NCBI GenBank assembly: GCA_022606425.2
Contig: JAHDVF020001355.1
Coordinates: forward strand, 248,001 to 312,000
Length of the DNA: 64,000 bases
Direction: 5' to 3'
Source: Lepidostoma basale
Taxonomy: Eukaryota; Arthropoda; Insecta; Trichoptera; Lepidostomatidae
A model generated the notes under the pieces. The model was given only the letters and a program-made list of their open reading frames with translations. It had not been told where the DNA came from and searched no databases. This document shows positions 41,570-51,588 of the stretch, in pieces. A program made the translations under genes and the position numbers. Position 1 is the first letter of the stretch, and every line of letters begins with the position of its first letter.

Positions 41570-42190
41570 TAACATAATAAAACACTTTGTATTTAACCAC
41601 GGTATGCAACAACAACAACAAAGCATCACGCCGTATCCCCGCAGGGGTAGGCAGAGGGAATGGACCGCCACACTACTCTATCCTGACATACCTCTCTAGC
41701 TTCCTCCACATTCATACATCGAGTCATACACGCACGTCGATTCTTCCGGCTTCTGACATGACCAACTTTTAATATTTGATTAATTTGGTCATGCCATGTT
41801 TTCCTTGGTATACCTCGACTCCTTACTCCATTTACATCGTTAACGTATACTTTCTTAACCATTCTTTCTTCAAACATGCGCTCCATATGTCCGAACCAAC
41901 ACAGCGATCCTTTCATAATTTTGTTCATACCTTCTTTCGCTCTACATTCCTTCCTAATCATCATTACCACGGTATGGATATTATAATTGATGCCAACTAG
42001 TTTCACATGTACCTAAGCTTCATTAAGGCGATATAATAATAGTTATTCTATCGCCCTAATGAAACTTGAGTACATGCGAAACTAGTTGACATCAATTATA
42101 ATATCCATACCGTGGTTAAATACAATTTTTATTTTTATTTTTTATTATTCTATCTATAAGATTTGAATATCCTACCACAAATTGAGTTCT
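41570..42190. repeat. fold-back FB2 split by a LINE
   Basis: The arms AACACTTTGTATTTAACC (41581) and GGTTAAATACAA (42112) flank opposed cores near 41999-42090: minus CTTAATGA, A, GCTTAGGTACATGT, GAAAC, TA, GTT, GG; plus CTAATGA, A, ACTTG-agta-CATGC, GAAAC, TA, GTT. The LINE at 41607-41965 interrupts the left arm. Confidence 0.8.
41607..41965 (-). mobile_element. LINE family W insertion (Wa), 11-bp duplication
   Basis: ACCACGGTATG at 41596-41606 and 41966-41976 brackets it. Tail complement CAACAACAACAACAAAGC; the frame (41626-42006) reads ECRAKEGMNKIMKGSLCWFG, VRSRGIPRKTWHDQINQILK, NRRACMTRCMNVEEAREVCQ. It inserted into an FB2 arm. Confidence 0.93.
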
Positions 42191-42289
42191 TTATATGATA
42201 ATATAATAATTTATTTGTTAGGAAACCAATTTATACTCATTCGCCTTGCAAAGACATTTAATAATATTTTATTAGTGATGAATATGATG

Positions 42290-42770
42290 ATAGTCTTAAC
42301 TTGAAACTCCGACAAAGAATGATTATATGTTATATATGGTCTGTTCTACTATATAACTGCGAAACCTTGAAAGTGAATGTAATGAACCGGTTGGAAGCGT
42401 TCGGGATGTGGATATACCGCAGAATGCTCCGTATACCGTGAATCGATAGGGTCAGTAGGTAATTCAGACGTATTGCAGAGAGCCAGACCAAATAGAGAAC
42501 TGTTGTCGAGTGTGAAAATTAGAAAGGATTCATATTTTGGCATGTGCTAAGGGGAGAAAAATACCACCTCCTTCGACTGATATTAATTAATATACCCATG
42601 ACGTCGGGGAGTTGGTAGAAGGCAGCTGTCCTGGCTGCAGAATATCAAAGAGTGGACAGGAATAACAAGAGTTCAGAACCTGTTCCAAATGGCGCTGGCT
42701 AGAGATTCCTTTGCTGTAGCGATCGCCAACGTTGGGGGGACCTGACATGGCACCAAAAGAAGAAGTGATG
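42290..42770 (+). mobile_element. LINE family Q fragment
   Basis: TTGAAACTCCGACAAAGAATG, GTGAATGTAATGAACCGGTTG and the 3' end CGCCAACGTTGGGGGGACC, TGACATGGCACC, AAAAGAAGAAG. Near-copy of 16915-17250 with more stops; it supplies the complete 3' terminus of the family. Confidence 0.82.
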
Positions 42771-42904
42771 AATAAAATATGGGTTTGATAAAAAAAGCTT
42801 GAGAGTAAATTATATCCCCGTTTTCACATGTACAGCGTATAAAACAACATACAGCCCTTACCCATACATACATACAGCCCTTACCCTGTATAAAACAATC
42901 ATCT

Positions 42905-43355
42905 GAACAGTAGTGACCTATGGGTGTGAGGCGTGGACAATGACAGCGAAATCTGCAGAGCGACTGGATACTTTTGAGAGAAGCGTTCTGGGGCCTGTGA
43001 ATGACGGTGAAGGCTGGAGAGTGCGGCATAATGACGAGCTGTACAATATTTACAAAGCTCCCAGTCTCTCCACACAGGTCAGACTGAATAGACTGAGATG
43101 GGCCGGTCACGTGCAGAGGATGCCGTCATCGCGAACCCCAAAAAGATTGCTGGAGTGGCACCCAGGTGGTAGAGGACCAATTGGACGACCAAGGCTGCGA
43201 TGGGAGGATGAATTTGGGAGAGATGGAGTAAGATTGTTAAGAGTGTCAGATTGGAGGGTCGAAGCGGAGGACAGGAGGAGTTGGAGGCGAAGAATACTGG
43301 AGGCTAAGGCTCGACATGGGCTGTAGGGCCATCGAAGAAAGAAGAAGAAGTAATG
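42905..43355 (+). mobile_element. LINE family R RT C-terminus, intact frame
   Basis: Frame 42913-43326 reads TYGCEAWTMTAKSAERLDTF, ERSVLGPVNDGEGWRVRHND, ELYNIYKAPSLSTQ, RLRWAGHVQRM, then GGRGPIGRPRLRWEDEFGRD and RRILEAKARHGL, stop, then GAAGAAAGAAGAAGAAG. This is the typical C-terminus of widespread insect RTE-like LINEs. It has no internal stop and is GC-richer than its neighbours, so a fairly recent copy. Confidence 0.9.
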
Positions 43356-43499
43356 TCTTTTGAGTAATGACTATTGGGACATCACAAATGTTATTAGTAA
43401 ATTTTCTTCAAAGGTACTTTTTTAATCTGGATCTATGCTTTTTATACATAACCTCAAACGATGGAAACGTTCTCTTTTACATACGTCAAAGAACGATTT

Positions 43500-43890
43500 A
43501 TTGTTAGTTATTTGATTTGTCAGAGTGTTCCTTGTATGGGCGGTGGACCACGCGGGAAAATGACGGGACGGGGCGAGAGGTAGAGTTTCGACACCGTATC
43601 CAGGGCCGCATCAGGACATAAACATTAAAATTTCCGGCCCAGGGGAGATTGCGGCTGGGGCCGCGGGCCACAGACGGCCGGCGATGGGAAGAATTCAATT
43701 TACGCCTCGTATTTATCCGCCGGGCTACAATGGAAACACGGCGTTGACTCAGGAATGATTTTCAATAAAGGCCGAATTTAAAAAAGCGTTTTTTGGCGCC
43801 GTTTCGGCCCCAACAATGGCGGCTACAATGGCGTGGAATGGCGGGAAACGTCAGGAAATTTGGCGCGTGTTTTAACATTAGACGCCCATA
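43500..43890. other. GC-rich unique island
   Basis: Strong local rise in GC: GGGCGGTGGACCACGCGGG, GACGGGACGGGGCGAGAGG, GGCTGGGGCCGCGGGCCAC. No repeat family, splice-bounded exon or known RNA recognised. Candidate conserved noncoding element or CpG-type promoter region. Confidence 0.4.
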
Positions 43891-43899
43891 CAGGAACAC

Positions 43900-44200
43900 T
43901 CATTACTTAATAAAACTGTCCATTGTTTTGGCAGAAACACTATGGTATTTCAACATTATTACTGTTAAAATTTAAAACACTGTTATAATATAACAATTAC
44001 TTTTTATTCACTGAGAGTGTCGCGACAGCTGTTTTGCCAACCGATGTTGGCATCATCAGATGTTATAATAAACTGAGTTTATTGTAACACCTGATGATTC
44101 CAAAGTCGGTTGGCGAAACAGCTCTCACGACACTCTCAGTGAATAAAAAGAAATAATCATTATTATAGCAGTGATTTTAATATTAAGAGTAATAATAATA
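43900..44200. repeat. fold-back element FB4, both cores intact in part
   Basis: Outer arms AAAACTGTCCATTGTTTTGG and TATAACAATTACTTTTTATTC. Plus core: CTGATGA (44091-44097), T, TCCAA-agtcgg-TTGGC, GAAAC (44115-44119), AGCT. Minus core: CTGATGA (44053-44059), T, GCCAA-catcgg-TTGGC, AAAAC, AGCTGTC. GACACTCTCAGTGAATAAAA is repeated inverted in both arms. Confidence 0.8.
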
Positions 44201-44449
44201 CTGTTATTCGAAAATCATCGATTTCTGTTAGAAATCCTTTCATGTATTTTCTCCACAATGAGGTGAAAATTTCTTTAATACTCCACTTCTTTCTCCCGAT
44301 ATCTTCCCATGTCTCGGAGTCGGCTTTTATCATTTGGCGCCAAGTGTTTCGCTGATATGCATATTCTTACAATGCCTAGAGTTTTCATTTCATAATAAAA
44401 ATATATAAATTAAGAGCATGAAATATTCATTTAAACCTTGCTCATTTAT

Positions 44450-44560
44450 CCCAGTTGATTTTTAGCTTCGACCGATTTCGGCAGCTCTATGCTATAATAT
44501 CTTTCGACACCAGAAGATGGCAGCGAACTTCCGTTCAAAGCTTAAAATCAAGTAGATTAA
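44450..44560 (-). repeat. fold-back remnant FB9
   Basis: Minus strand GAGCTGCCGAAATCGGTCGA with GAAGTTCGCTGCCATCTTCTG upstream. The related copy at 61300-61335 reads GAAGATGGCATTGAGCTGCC, GAAAC, TGG. Confidence 0.5.
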
Positions 44561-44644
44561 AACCAAATATGTATTGTAAAGAAATTTTTTAATTAAAAAA
44601 ATATTTGTAGAACGTTATTGTCTTGAACTTATGTAATATCAATT

Positions 44645-45020
44645 ATATAATATCAATTCAAATCAAATCAAATCAGTTTATTATCTCAACAGACATTACA
44701 AACACTATTAATGTTAAGACATCTATTGAGTACATCTATAGATATAACACCAGGAACCAACGGGATGTGATTCGACATTAAGAAGACAAGATACCTTCAT
44801 ATAAGTCAAGAATATTTGTATTTTGAACGTACTTTCATTAATATCAGCAGACTAATTGCACTTCCCACCTGTGTCACCAGAGGCAGGTTAGTTCTGGCGG
44901 CCAGTAGGTAAAACAATCTATGCTCTCGCTGTCGGAGATATCTATCAGGGACAAAAAGATACATACAAAAAGGTAATATCGAACCAATCAATTCATAAAA
45001 AAAGTTAGATAAACTTAAGG
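44645..45020 (-). mobile_element. LINE family H 3' end
   Basis: AATCAAATCAAATCAGTTTA tail complement; coding REHRLFYLLAARTNLPLVTQ, VGSAISLLI. The coding part is included in the 290-bp tandem duplication that follows. Confidence 0.78.
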
Positions 45021-45435
45021 CGTGAACACTGTGGAATTCCATAATGACGAATTTTTTATGAATTAAAATATTGTTTTTCCACTTTTGAGTTCATTTTTCT
45101 CGACATGTTTCGAAGGCTTACACCCTCATCATCGGGAAAACACTATTGCACTTCCCACCTGTGTCACCAGAGGCAGGTTAGTTCTGGCGGCCAGTAGGTA
45201 AAACAATCTATGCTCTCGCTGTCGGAGATATCTATCAGGTACAAAAAGATACATACAAAAAGGTAATATTGAGCCAATCAATTCATAAAAAAAAGTTAGA
45301 TAAACTTAAGGCGTGAACACTGTGGAATTCCATAATGACGAATTTTTTATGAATTAAAACATTGTTTTTCCACTTTTGAGTTCATTTTTCTCGACATGTT
45401 TCGAAGGCTTACACCCTCATCATCGGGAGAACGAT
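44856..45435. repeat. 290-bp tandem duplication
   Basis: Two direct copies offset by 290 bp (44856-45145 and 45146-45435) differ at only a few positions. Each unit contains the family H coding end and an FB7 half element (GAATTCCATAATGACGAA, TTTTTCTCGACATGTTTCG, AAGGCTTACACCCTCATCAT). High identity points to a recent event. Confidence 0.92.
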
Positions 45436-45472
45436 ATAAACTGTTAAGTGGAAAAAACAGTTTTTTAATTAA

Positions 45473-45958
45473 ATATTTTGAATGTATACAAATACCTGTA
45501 GACAAATCCTGGATTTTACGAATTGCGGGTTAATCATTTTTAATGATTTATTGTATCTCAATAGAAACGAAGATGTAAATTATTTTCTGGAAACAGAATA
45601 TGGTGGTCGAGGCGCTTGCAGGACTTATGGCCTGTCATTGGTTGGATTAAACGATCGCTTTATGTTAACAACATTCCCCATTCCACCCTTCTTACGACCA
45701 ACACGTCTGCTAAATTTTTGAAAGTTGTATATATGCTACTATTTGAGAAAACACTTCACATTTTTTTGTTCAATCTACACTAGCGCCATCTATTAAGATT
45801 AGGTGTAAGCATTAAGCAGAAAATCTTTATTAATGCAATGTGAAAGGCTATGCAATTATCATACATTGCTAGACAACGCCTGGAGATGGCTCTCCATTTT
45901 TTATGCTTTTTAACTTGGACCAGTTTTTATACAACATTTTGAATGTATACAAGTTTTT
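45473..45958 (+). repeat. interspersed repeat N, most complete copy
   Basis: Begins TTTTGAATGTATACAAATAC and ends CATTTTGAATGTATACAAG, so the same 17-bp block lies at both ends in direct orientation. It contains CTCAATAGAAACGAAGATG, TGGTTGGATTAAACGATCGC, AATCTACACTAGCGCCATC and GCAATGTGAAAGGCTATGC. No coding frame makes sense. Confidence 0.8.
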
Positions 45959-46411
45959 TAAGTCATAAAAAAATCGGAAAAGAGTATTTATTGAGCTATT
46001 TAAATTTATCATTTAAATTGCTAAAAAGAGCGCCATTCTTTCCGTTCAGATTTCGATGCTTCTGTATAATAAGTGTCTTTATCTATGCCAATACAGCTCC
46101 TCGCTACAATGAATTCGGATTAGGCGAATTCACCGATACGCCGCTCAGGAGCGCTCGGATCACCGCTTACTAATAAACTGACCTTTCGGAATTTCGCAGC
46201 GGGTATAAATGGCACTCGTTTGAAAACTAACAATGGATGGTTTCAGAGGAGACAATAATATGTGATACACGGAATGTATGTTTTTATAGATAAGTACATA
46301 TTTTCCTTTTTTTGTGTAACACGTATTCGATAGATTGTCTTTTATGGGGGGTAGCCACTGTGACGACCGAAAAAATAAGTGATTTTCGGGAAATTTTTTG
46401 ACCGCTGTAAT

Positions 46412-46660
46412 TAACCTCGACCTTCGTGGCAGAGTGGTAAGAGCTCTGACTTCCATACAGAAGGTCCCGGGTTCGATTCCCAGCAATGGCAGTGTGATTG
46501 TCACACTGTCTTTGGTTAGGTGTAGAATTCACGTGACAATAAAATGGCGATTATTGGCTACCTATCACATGTCATAAGAATCAATATAATAGCTCAAATA
46601 TATTGTATGCAGTAATTGGGTTCAAACAATCTGTTGTATACAAGAAAAAAAAATTAATAT
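46412..46660 (+). repeat. tRNA-derived SINE
   Basis: Head with pol III A box GTGGCAGAGTGGTAAGAGC and B box GGGTTCGATTCCC; body GCAGTGTGATTGTCACACTG, TCTTTGG, GAATTCACGTGACAATAAAA, TATCACATGTCATAAGAATC; A-rich end AAGAAAAAAAAATTAA. A second copy is at 59598. The head does not fold with a paired acceptor stem, so it is not a working tRNA gene. Confidence 0.9.
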
Positions 46661-46857
46661 GGAGATCGCGGTTTTATTATTTTATTAAGTGTACATTCAA
46701 TATAGTTTGTGTAAATTTTTATTGAAAAATATTTAATAGTAACAAAGTTATAAGCGTTGCTGTAGAGTCTTCTAAAAAAATTCTCTCTCCACGGTCATAT
46801 CGATTTCTCGAAGCTATTATCTAAAAAAATTAAGCAAAAGTTCATTATAATCTGTAT

Positions 46858-47062
46858 CTTCTTCTTCGCGTGCCGTGTCAGGTCCCCTTGACGTTGGCAA
46901 TCACTCCGGCGAAGGCTCTCGCCATACTGACATCCTGGTAATGATAATCAGAGTGGTTTCCCGTTACCTTCTCCGATGGGTTTTTCTGTAGGGGTCACCT
47001 TCCCTTAGCTGGGGGGGGCCGGTTTTATAGCGCCGGACACTCGCCATTCGCCCTCTCACTAT
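46858..47062 (-). mobile_element. LINE 3' end (family Q) and 5'-type piece
   Basis: 46858-46925 matches the minus-strand end of family Q (GTGCCGTGTCAGGTCCCCTT, GACGTTGGCAATCACTCC). 46940-47062, on the minus strand, reads AGGGCGAATGGCGAGTGTCC, then CCGGCCCCCCCCAGCTAAGG, resembling the plus-strand piece at 63795-63870. A junction of two elements. Confidence 0.6.
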
Positions 47063-47069
47063 CTGCTAT

Positions 47070-47873
47070 GATCTTCTTGACAAAAAATCAACCGAAATGG
47101 AAAGCATGGCTCAAGCCAATAATCTGCATGGCTTTTTCAATGAGGCCAAAGCCTTTTACGGACCAACGTCTCAGGGGCCTACACCCCTCCGATGCCCAAA
47201 TGGAGTCCTCGCCAAAGATGTGAACTCGATAAGCGACAGATGGCATGATCACTTTAAAAACCTCTTAAACCAATCAGCACAGGTCGACACTGATGCTCTC
47301 ATGCACCTGACACAGCGCCCAGTAGTGGCTACCCTCGGTGCAACCCCGCAGCTACAGGAAATGATCAAAGCTATCTCCCAACGTAAAAACCACAAGGCTA
47401 CTGGCGAAGACGGAATCCCGGCTGAAATGTTTAAAAATGGAGGAGAAAACCTGCATAGCCACCTTTTCCTTCTCATAAGACAAATATGGGAAGAGGAAGT
47501 TATTCCGGAAGACTTCAAAAACGCCACAATTGTAACTATCTTCAAGAAGGGAGACAAATCTGACTGCGGCAACTACAGGGGCATATCACTACTGAGCTCA
47601 GCAGGAAAGATCTTATCCAGGATAATATCAAACCGACTAAACCCATTTGCGGAGAACATTCTCCCAGAAACACAATGTGGCTTTAGGCCTGCAAGAGGCA
47701 CAAATGATATGATCTTCTCTCTGAGACTTATCCAAGAAAAAAGTCTGGAACAAAACCAACCTCTATATATGGTATTTTTTGACATAGTAAAGGCATTCGA
47801 CACAGTAGACCGTGAAACTCTGTGGAGGATACTCCTGAAATTTGGATGCCCCGAAAAATTTGTCAACATATGA
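47070..47873 (+). mobile_element. non-LTR reverse transcriptase, N-terminal half
   Basis: Frame 47097-47873 (258 aa; the frame is open a little upstream: DLLDKKSTE) holds a long part of an RT domain. Pre-palm: ISDRWHDHFKNLLNQ. Fingers: GEDGIPAEMFKNGGENL, IWEEEVIPEDFKNATIVTIF, KKGDKSDCGNYRGISLLSSA, GKILSRIISNRL. Palm motif: LPETQCGFRPARGTNDMIFS. Catalytic motif A: YMVFFDIVKAFDTVDR. It stops right after FGCPEKFVNI, before the second catalytic FADD box. The clade looks RTE-like, but this is not certain. Confidence 0.92.
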
Positions 47874-47879
47874 CATGTA

Positions 47880-48430
47880 TTCAAGCAGTCTTAAAAAATA
47901 GTAAAAATCAAAATTTTGCAATGATAAATGACACAAATAAAAAAAATTTAAATCGGTTGATAATTACTCGAATTATCGATGCGACCAGTTAAAAAATTAT
48001 TTTTGAGATAAACGCGTTTCAAGCTTTTAGTCCTTTTTCTTACTACAAAATCATGTATCTTCTAAAATACGATTATTTATACTAACATCAAAATATCGAG
48101 TCCTGCACCAAATGACAGTTCTTCTTCTTTATCTCCAGTGGTGTCCTTCAATTTTTCATATTTTTATTAACCCTTTACATGCGATTCTCAGCAGCTTTCA
48201 CGCGATTAGTATCGCAGTAACTCAGTCACTTTTCGGAATTTCGACCTCAAATTTCACATACATATTTCCTAAGGTATAAACTTCAAATTAAAATGAAAAA
48301 AAAATCACACAATCACGGTGGCTTTCCCCCTTAAGTGAATGGCGAAGTGGTCTTTAAATGTGGTAGTTTCCCGTTGCTTTCCACATTGATATACTGCAAG
48401 TTAATTGAACCTAATACTACTGTATACAAC
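47880..48430. other. no gene; possible piggyBac-like terminus
   Basis: AT-rich. At 48167 TTATTAACCCTTTACATGCG resembles a piggyBac-type end, but no partner end was found. Nothing else recognised. Confidence 0.3.
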
Positions 48431-48434
48431 TTTT

Positions 48435-48512
48435 TTCCTATGATTCTCATGACTTGTGATAGATAGCCAATGTATCACCATTTTATTGTCACGTGAATTT
48501 TACACTAATATA
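48435..48512 (-). repeat. SINE 3' fragment
   Basis: ATGATTCTCATGACTTGTGA, TAGCCAATGTATCACC and ATTTTATTGTCACGTGAATT are the minus-strand match of the SINE body at 46515-46585. Confidence 0.8.
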
Positions 48513-48514
48513 TT

Positions 48515-48715
48515 AGGCTAGGCTATTGTTTACGATGACAACTTTAAGTACACTATTCATTTTGTTGCCTGCCCCGAACCTTCTATCAATATCACTCTCC
48601 ACTCGCCAATCCTTTGTAAACAAACTACCTAAATATACAAACTCATCTACTTGTTCAAGATTTCATCTCACCATTCACACTTATGTTGCAGACTTTCATG
48701 ATTTCTTATTTTAAA
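48515..48715 (-). mobile_element. LINE family W upstream segment
   Basis: TTTACGATGACAACTTTAAG, GTTGCCTGCCCCGAACCTTC, CTCCACTCGCCAATCC and TACTTGTTCAAGATTTCATC match 28970-29110, the region after the RT palm. It abuts the SINE fragment and lacks the 3' end. Confidence 0.75.
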
Positions 48716-49119
48716 AAAATATATCGTACCTTAGACTTATTCAGTATTAAACATTATTTTTTGTGTAACAAAAAAAATTGGGGCTGTGAAAAAAATCGGA
48801 AATATATTTTACCTTGGACTTATTCATTTTTAAGCATTACTTTTTATATATAAGAAGATTACATTGATGACCGATTCGAGATCTTGTACCTAATTACGCA
48901 AGAAATGGTTCAAAACAACAAATCAACATGCGTTTTAACCTTAAAATATTATAGATTTTTTCATAATGTTATATGTTTAATACATGTGAGGTGAAATATT
49001 GTGTGTAGGGAACAGCTTTGTTTGAAATGGCTACTCAAACACATCTATAAATAATTCGAATTAAGCGTACAATATAATATATACATAAGTAAGTACATAT
49101 AATCGTGAATCTCAAGTAC

Positions 49120-49395
49120 CTACCTACCGAAGGTAACTAATTCCAGGAAATAAATGTTAACACTTCTCTTGAAAGGCTTGTTCCCATTGTCAATATACTT
49201 GAGTATAATAACATCAGAGGAGGCCGGGTAGTGTTTGTGGATATCCGAACACGGCGGGAAAGGGGTGAAACGCGTAGGGGGACAAGGGTAATAACTTGAT
49301 CCGCTAGCGATATTGGACACAATCACACTTGCCTTCTGGAATGTTCGCAATAACGAACCATAACGATTCATTGCTGTATTCACAAAGCAGTCGTA
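49120..49395 (-). CDS. unassigned open frame, possible exon
   Basis: A minus-strand frame of about 90 codons reads NRYGSLLRTFQKASVIVSNI, YPCPPTRFTPFPPCSDIHKH, DNGNKPFKRSVNIYFLELVT. It ends at CTTCG|GTAGGTAG, which could be a donor. It is GC-richer than its flanks. A second frame on the same strand is also open for 61 codons, so coding is unproven. No family recognised. Confidence 0.25.
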   Translation of the reverse strand, partial: YDCFVNTAMNRYGSLLRTFQKASVIVSNIASGSSYYPCPPTRFTPFPPCSDIHKHYPASSDVIILKYIDNGNKPFKRSVNIYFLELVTFGR

Positions 49396-49574
49396 GCATA
49401 ATGAACGCTGGTTGATATTTTTTTATTGAAACCTAATGCCCGGCATGCGTTGCAATGCCTCTTTCAATAATTATTCAATACTTTATCGGCACCAAAGGAA
49501 GTCAGTTGAAACGCCAAGATTGCCAACAACAACTGTAAAAAGTTTTAACTCAATAAAGTGGTCTAATTCTTCTT

Positions 49575-50115
49575 CTTCAGAAGCAGAATCGGACTAAGCT
49601 GGACAGCTTTCGGAAACATGAGTTACATCCTTAAAAAACAGAAAATACCGAGCAACCTGAAACGAAAAGTCTATGAAGCCTGCGTTCTGCCAGTTGGTAC
49701 TTATGGTCTTGTAATTGTTACATTCTCCAAACAAAGTGCTGAGAAACTACGAGTGACCCAAAGACCCATGGAATGAGCCATGTTAGGAATAAGCCTAAGA
49801 TACAGAGTCAAAAACGATACGGTGAGAGAAAAAACAAAGGTCACTGACATCATCCACCGGGTGGCGACTCTAAAGTGCTCAGGTAGCCAGAAGCTCAGAT
49901 GAAAAATGGACAAGAAGACTGCTGACTTGGAGACCGTGGACGGCAAAGAAAAGTGCAGGGCGACCGCAACTACGGTGGAAGGATGATCTGAACAGACGCG
50001 TCGGAATAACCTGGATGCACTCTGCACAGAACAGAGTGACATGGAAGCGAATGGAGGAGGCCTTTGTCCAGGAGTGGACGGGAATAGGCTAAAGAAGAAG
50101 AAGAAGAAGATAAAG
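49575..50115 (+). mobile_element. LINE family K fragment
   Basis: RIGLSWTAFGNMSYILKKQK, IPSNLKRKVYEACVLPVGTY, then after stops AMLGISLRYRVKNDTVREKT, VTDIIHRVATLKCSG and TWKRMEEAFVQEWTG, ending in AAGAAGAAGAAGAAGAAG. RT C-terminal half with two or more stops. Confidence 0.85.
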
Positions 50116-50509
50116 TGGTCACATAAAGTGACTTCTGTGGTTTTAATTTGTTGTATATTTTTTGTAGGTATTACAACAGGTCATAGAAGTGTTCGCCTAT
50201 TTTCAAAGAGTCTAAAGAAACTTGTAGCCTGAAAAGGATATGTGCATTTCAAAATAATGTATTCAATGAATGTTATATAATTGAATTAGTACAGAAAAAT
50301 TATAAAGCCAAAAATATATTCTAAGCGTACTAAATATTTTGTAGTATTATCACCTCGTAAAAGTGAACAAGGTTTTTTTAAGTTGCCGACAAGATAATAT
50401 ATATTTTAATCGCGCAGTTAAAATTCATCTTACACGTAAAAAACTAGCTTGGTGATATCATAATAAAGAAAATGCTTTTTCTTTGTAAAAATAAATGACG
50501 TTCGCAAAC

Positions 50510-50600
50510 AAAAAAAGAGGCGACACTGATTGATGGCGGGATAGTGGCGGGCGGGGCGGGGGTGAGAGCGGCCAGTGAAAAGATGAACAGCATTTTTAAT
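50510..50600. other. short GC-rich island
   Basis: TGATGGCGGGATAGTGGCGG and GCGGGGCGGGGGTGAGAGCG in an AT-rich setting. No repeat match. Function unknown. Confidence 0.3.
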
Positions 50601-50774
50601 AATATTTGAAACCGTTTGAAGGTCGGTATAAATTAGTAAGTTGGGTGGAAAGTTTTATGTCTCGCCCATCTGCCCTTCCGATCGACCGGAGCTTTGTCAA
50701 AAGGCCGCCAGATGGTGAGACCATTCGAATCTTTCGTGTTTTTTATACGGCCAAAATAACAATAGTATTCTGTT

Positions 50775-51462
50775 ACTGTAATGTTACCAAATGTTGAATA
50801 AAAACTGGTCCAAGTTTAAAAAAGCATAAAAAAAAATTAGAGAAATTTTCTCCAGGCGTTGTCTAGCAATGTATGATAATAGCGTAGCCTTTCACGTTGC
50901 ATTAATAAAGGCAGAAACATACTATTAACACGCCACGCCACCCGATGCCACGTGATGGTGTTGAGTCGAATCAAATTGTATTGTTTTCTATGGACAGAAT
51001 CACACTATGAACACCCGACGCGCGCACACGCCACCCGACCAGACGAGTTAGATCGACGTGTTGTCGATGGTGGGAGTAAACACGCCACGTCGCGTGTTAA
51101 TAGTATGTTTCTGCCTTAAAGCTTTTCTGCTTAATGCTTACATCTAATCTTAATAGATGGCGCTAATGTAGATTGAACATAAAAAATGTGAAGTGTTTCT
51201 CAACATAGTAACATATATATAATACATCTTTCAAAAATTTGTCAGACGTAGTGGTCGTAAGAAGGGCGGAATGGGGAATGTTGTATTACATAAAGCGATC
51301 GCTTAACCCAACCAATGACAGGTCATAAGTCCTGTAAGTGCCTCGACCAACATTATTCTGTTTCCAAAAAACAATTTACATCTTCGTCTCTATTGAGATA
51401 CAATTAATCCTTAAATGATTAACCCGCAATGGATAAAATTCAGTATTTGTCTACAAGTAAAA
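50775..51462 (-). repeat. repeat N, interrupted by a MITE
   Basis: Minus-strand copy: ATTCAACATTTGGT-side start, GTAGCCTTTCACGTTGCATT, TTAATAGATGGCGCTAATG, GCGATCGCTTAACCCAACC, TTGTCTACAAG. The 50909-51116 MITE sits inside. Confidence 0.8.
50909..51116. mobile_element. 208-bp MITE, Harbinger-like
   Basis: Terminal inverted repeats AGGCAGAAACATACTATTAA and CACG (left) mirror CGTGTTAATAGTATGTTTCT and GCCT (right). The 3-bp TAA flanks both ends (50906-50908 and 51117-51119). Other copies of the host repeat show the uninterrupted site. TIR plus TAA target duplication fit PIF/Harbinger elements. Internal sequence is GC-rich and noncoding (CACCCGACGCGCGCACACGC). Confidence 0.9.
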
Positions 51463-51588
51463 AACAATAGTGTCCGTTCATTTCATGGATATTGTTTGCA
51501 ATAGTGTGAGTGACAGTGCGTTTACAAAAAAAGGCGCGGTTTTTATTGTATATTTTGTGAATAGAAAAAATAAAAAATGTCAATAATA

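Noticed and set aside
46412..46490. Functional tRNA gene
   Set aside because: A and B boxes are present, but the acceptor ends do not pair and the unit continues into a repeated SINE body with a second copy at 59598.
47070..50115. One continuous LINE from the RT at 47097 to the RT tail at 49575
   Set aside because: The two parts belong to different families and are separated by SINE and family W fragments.
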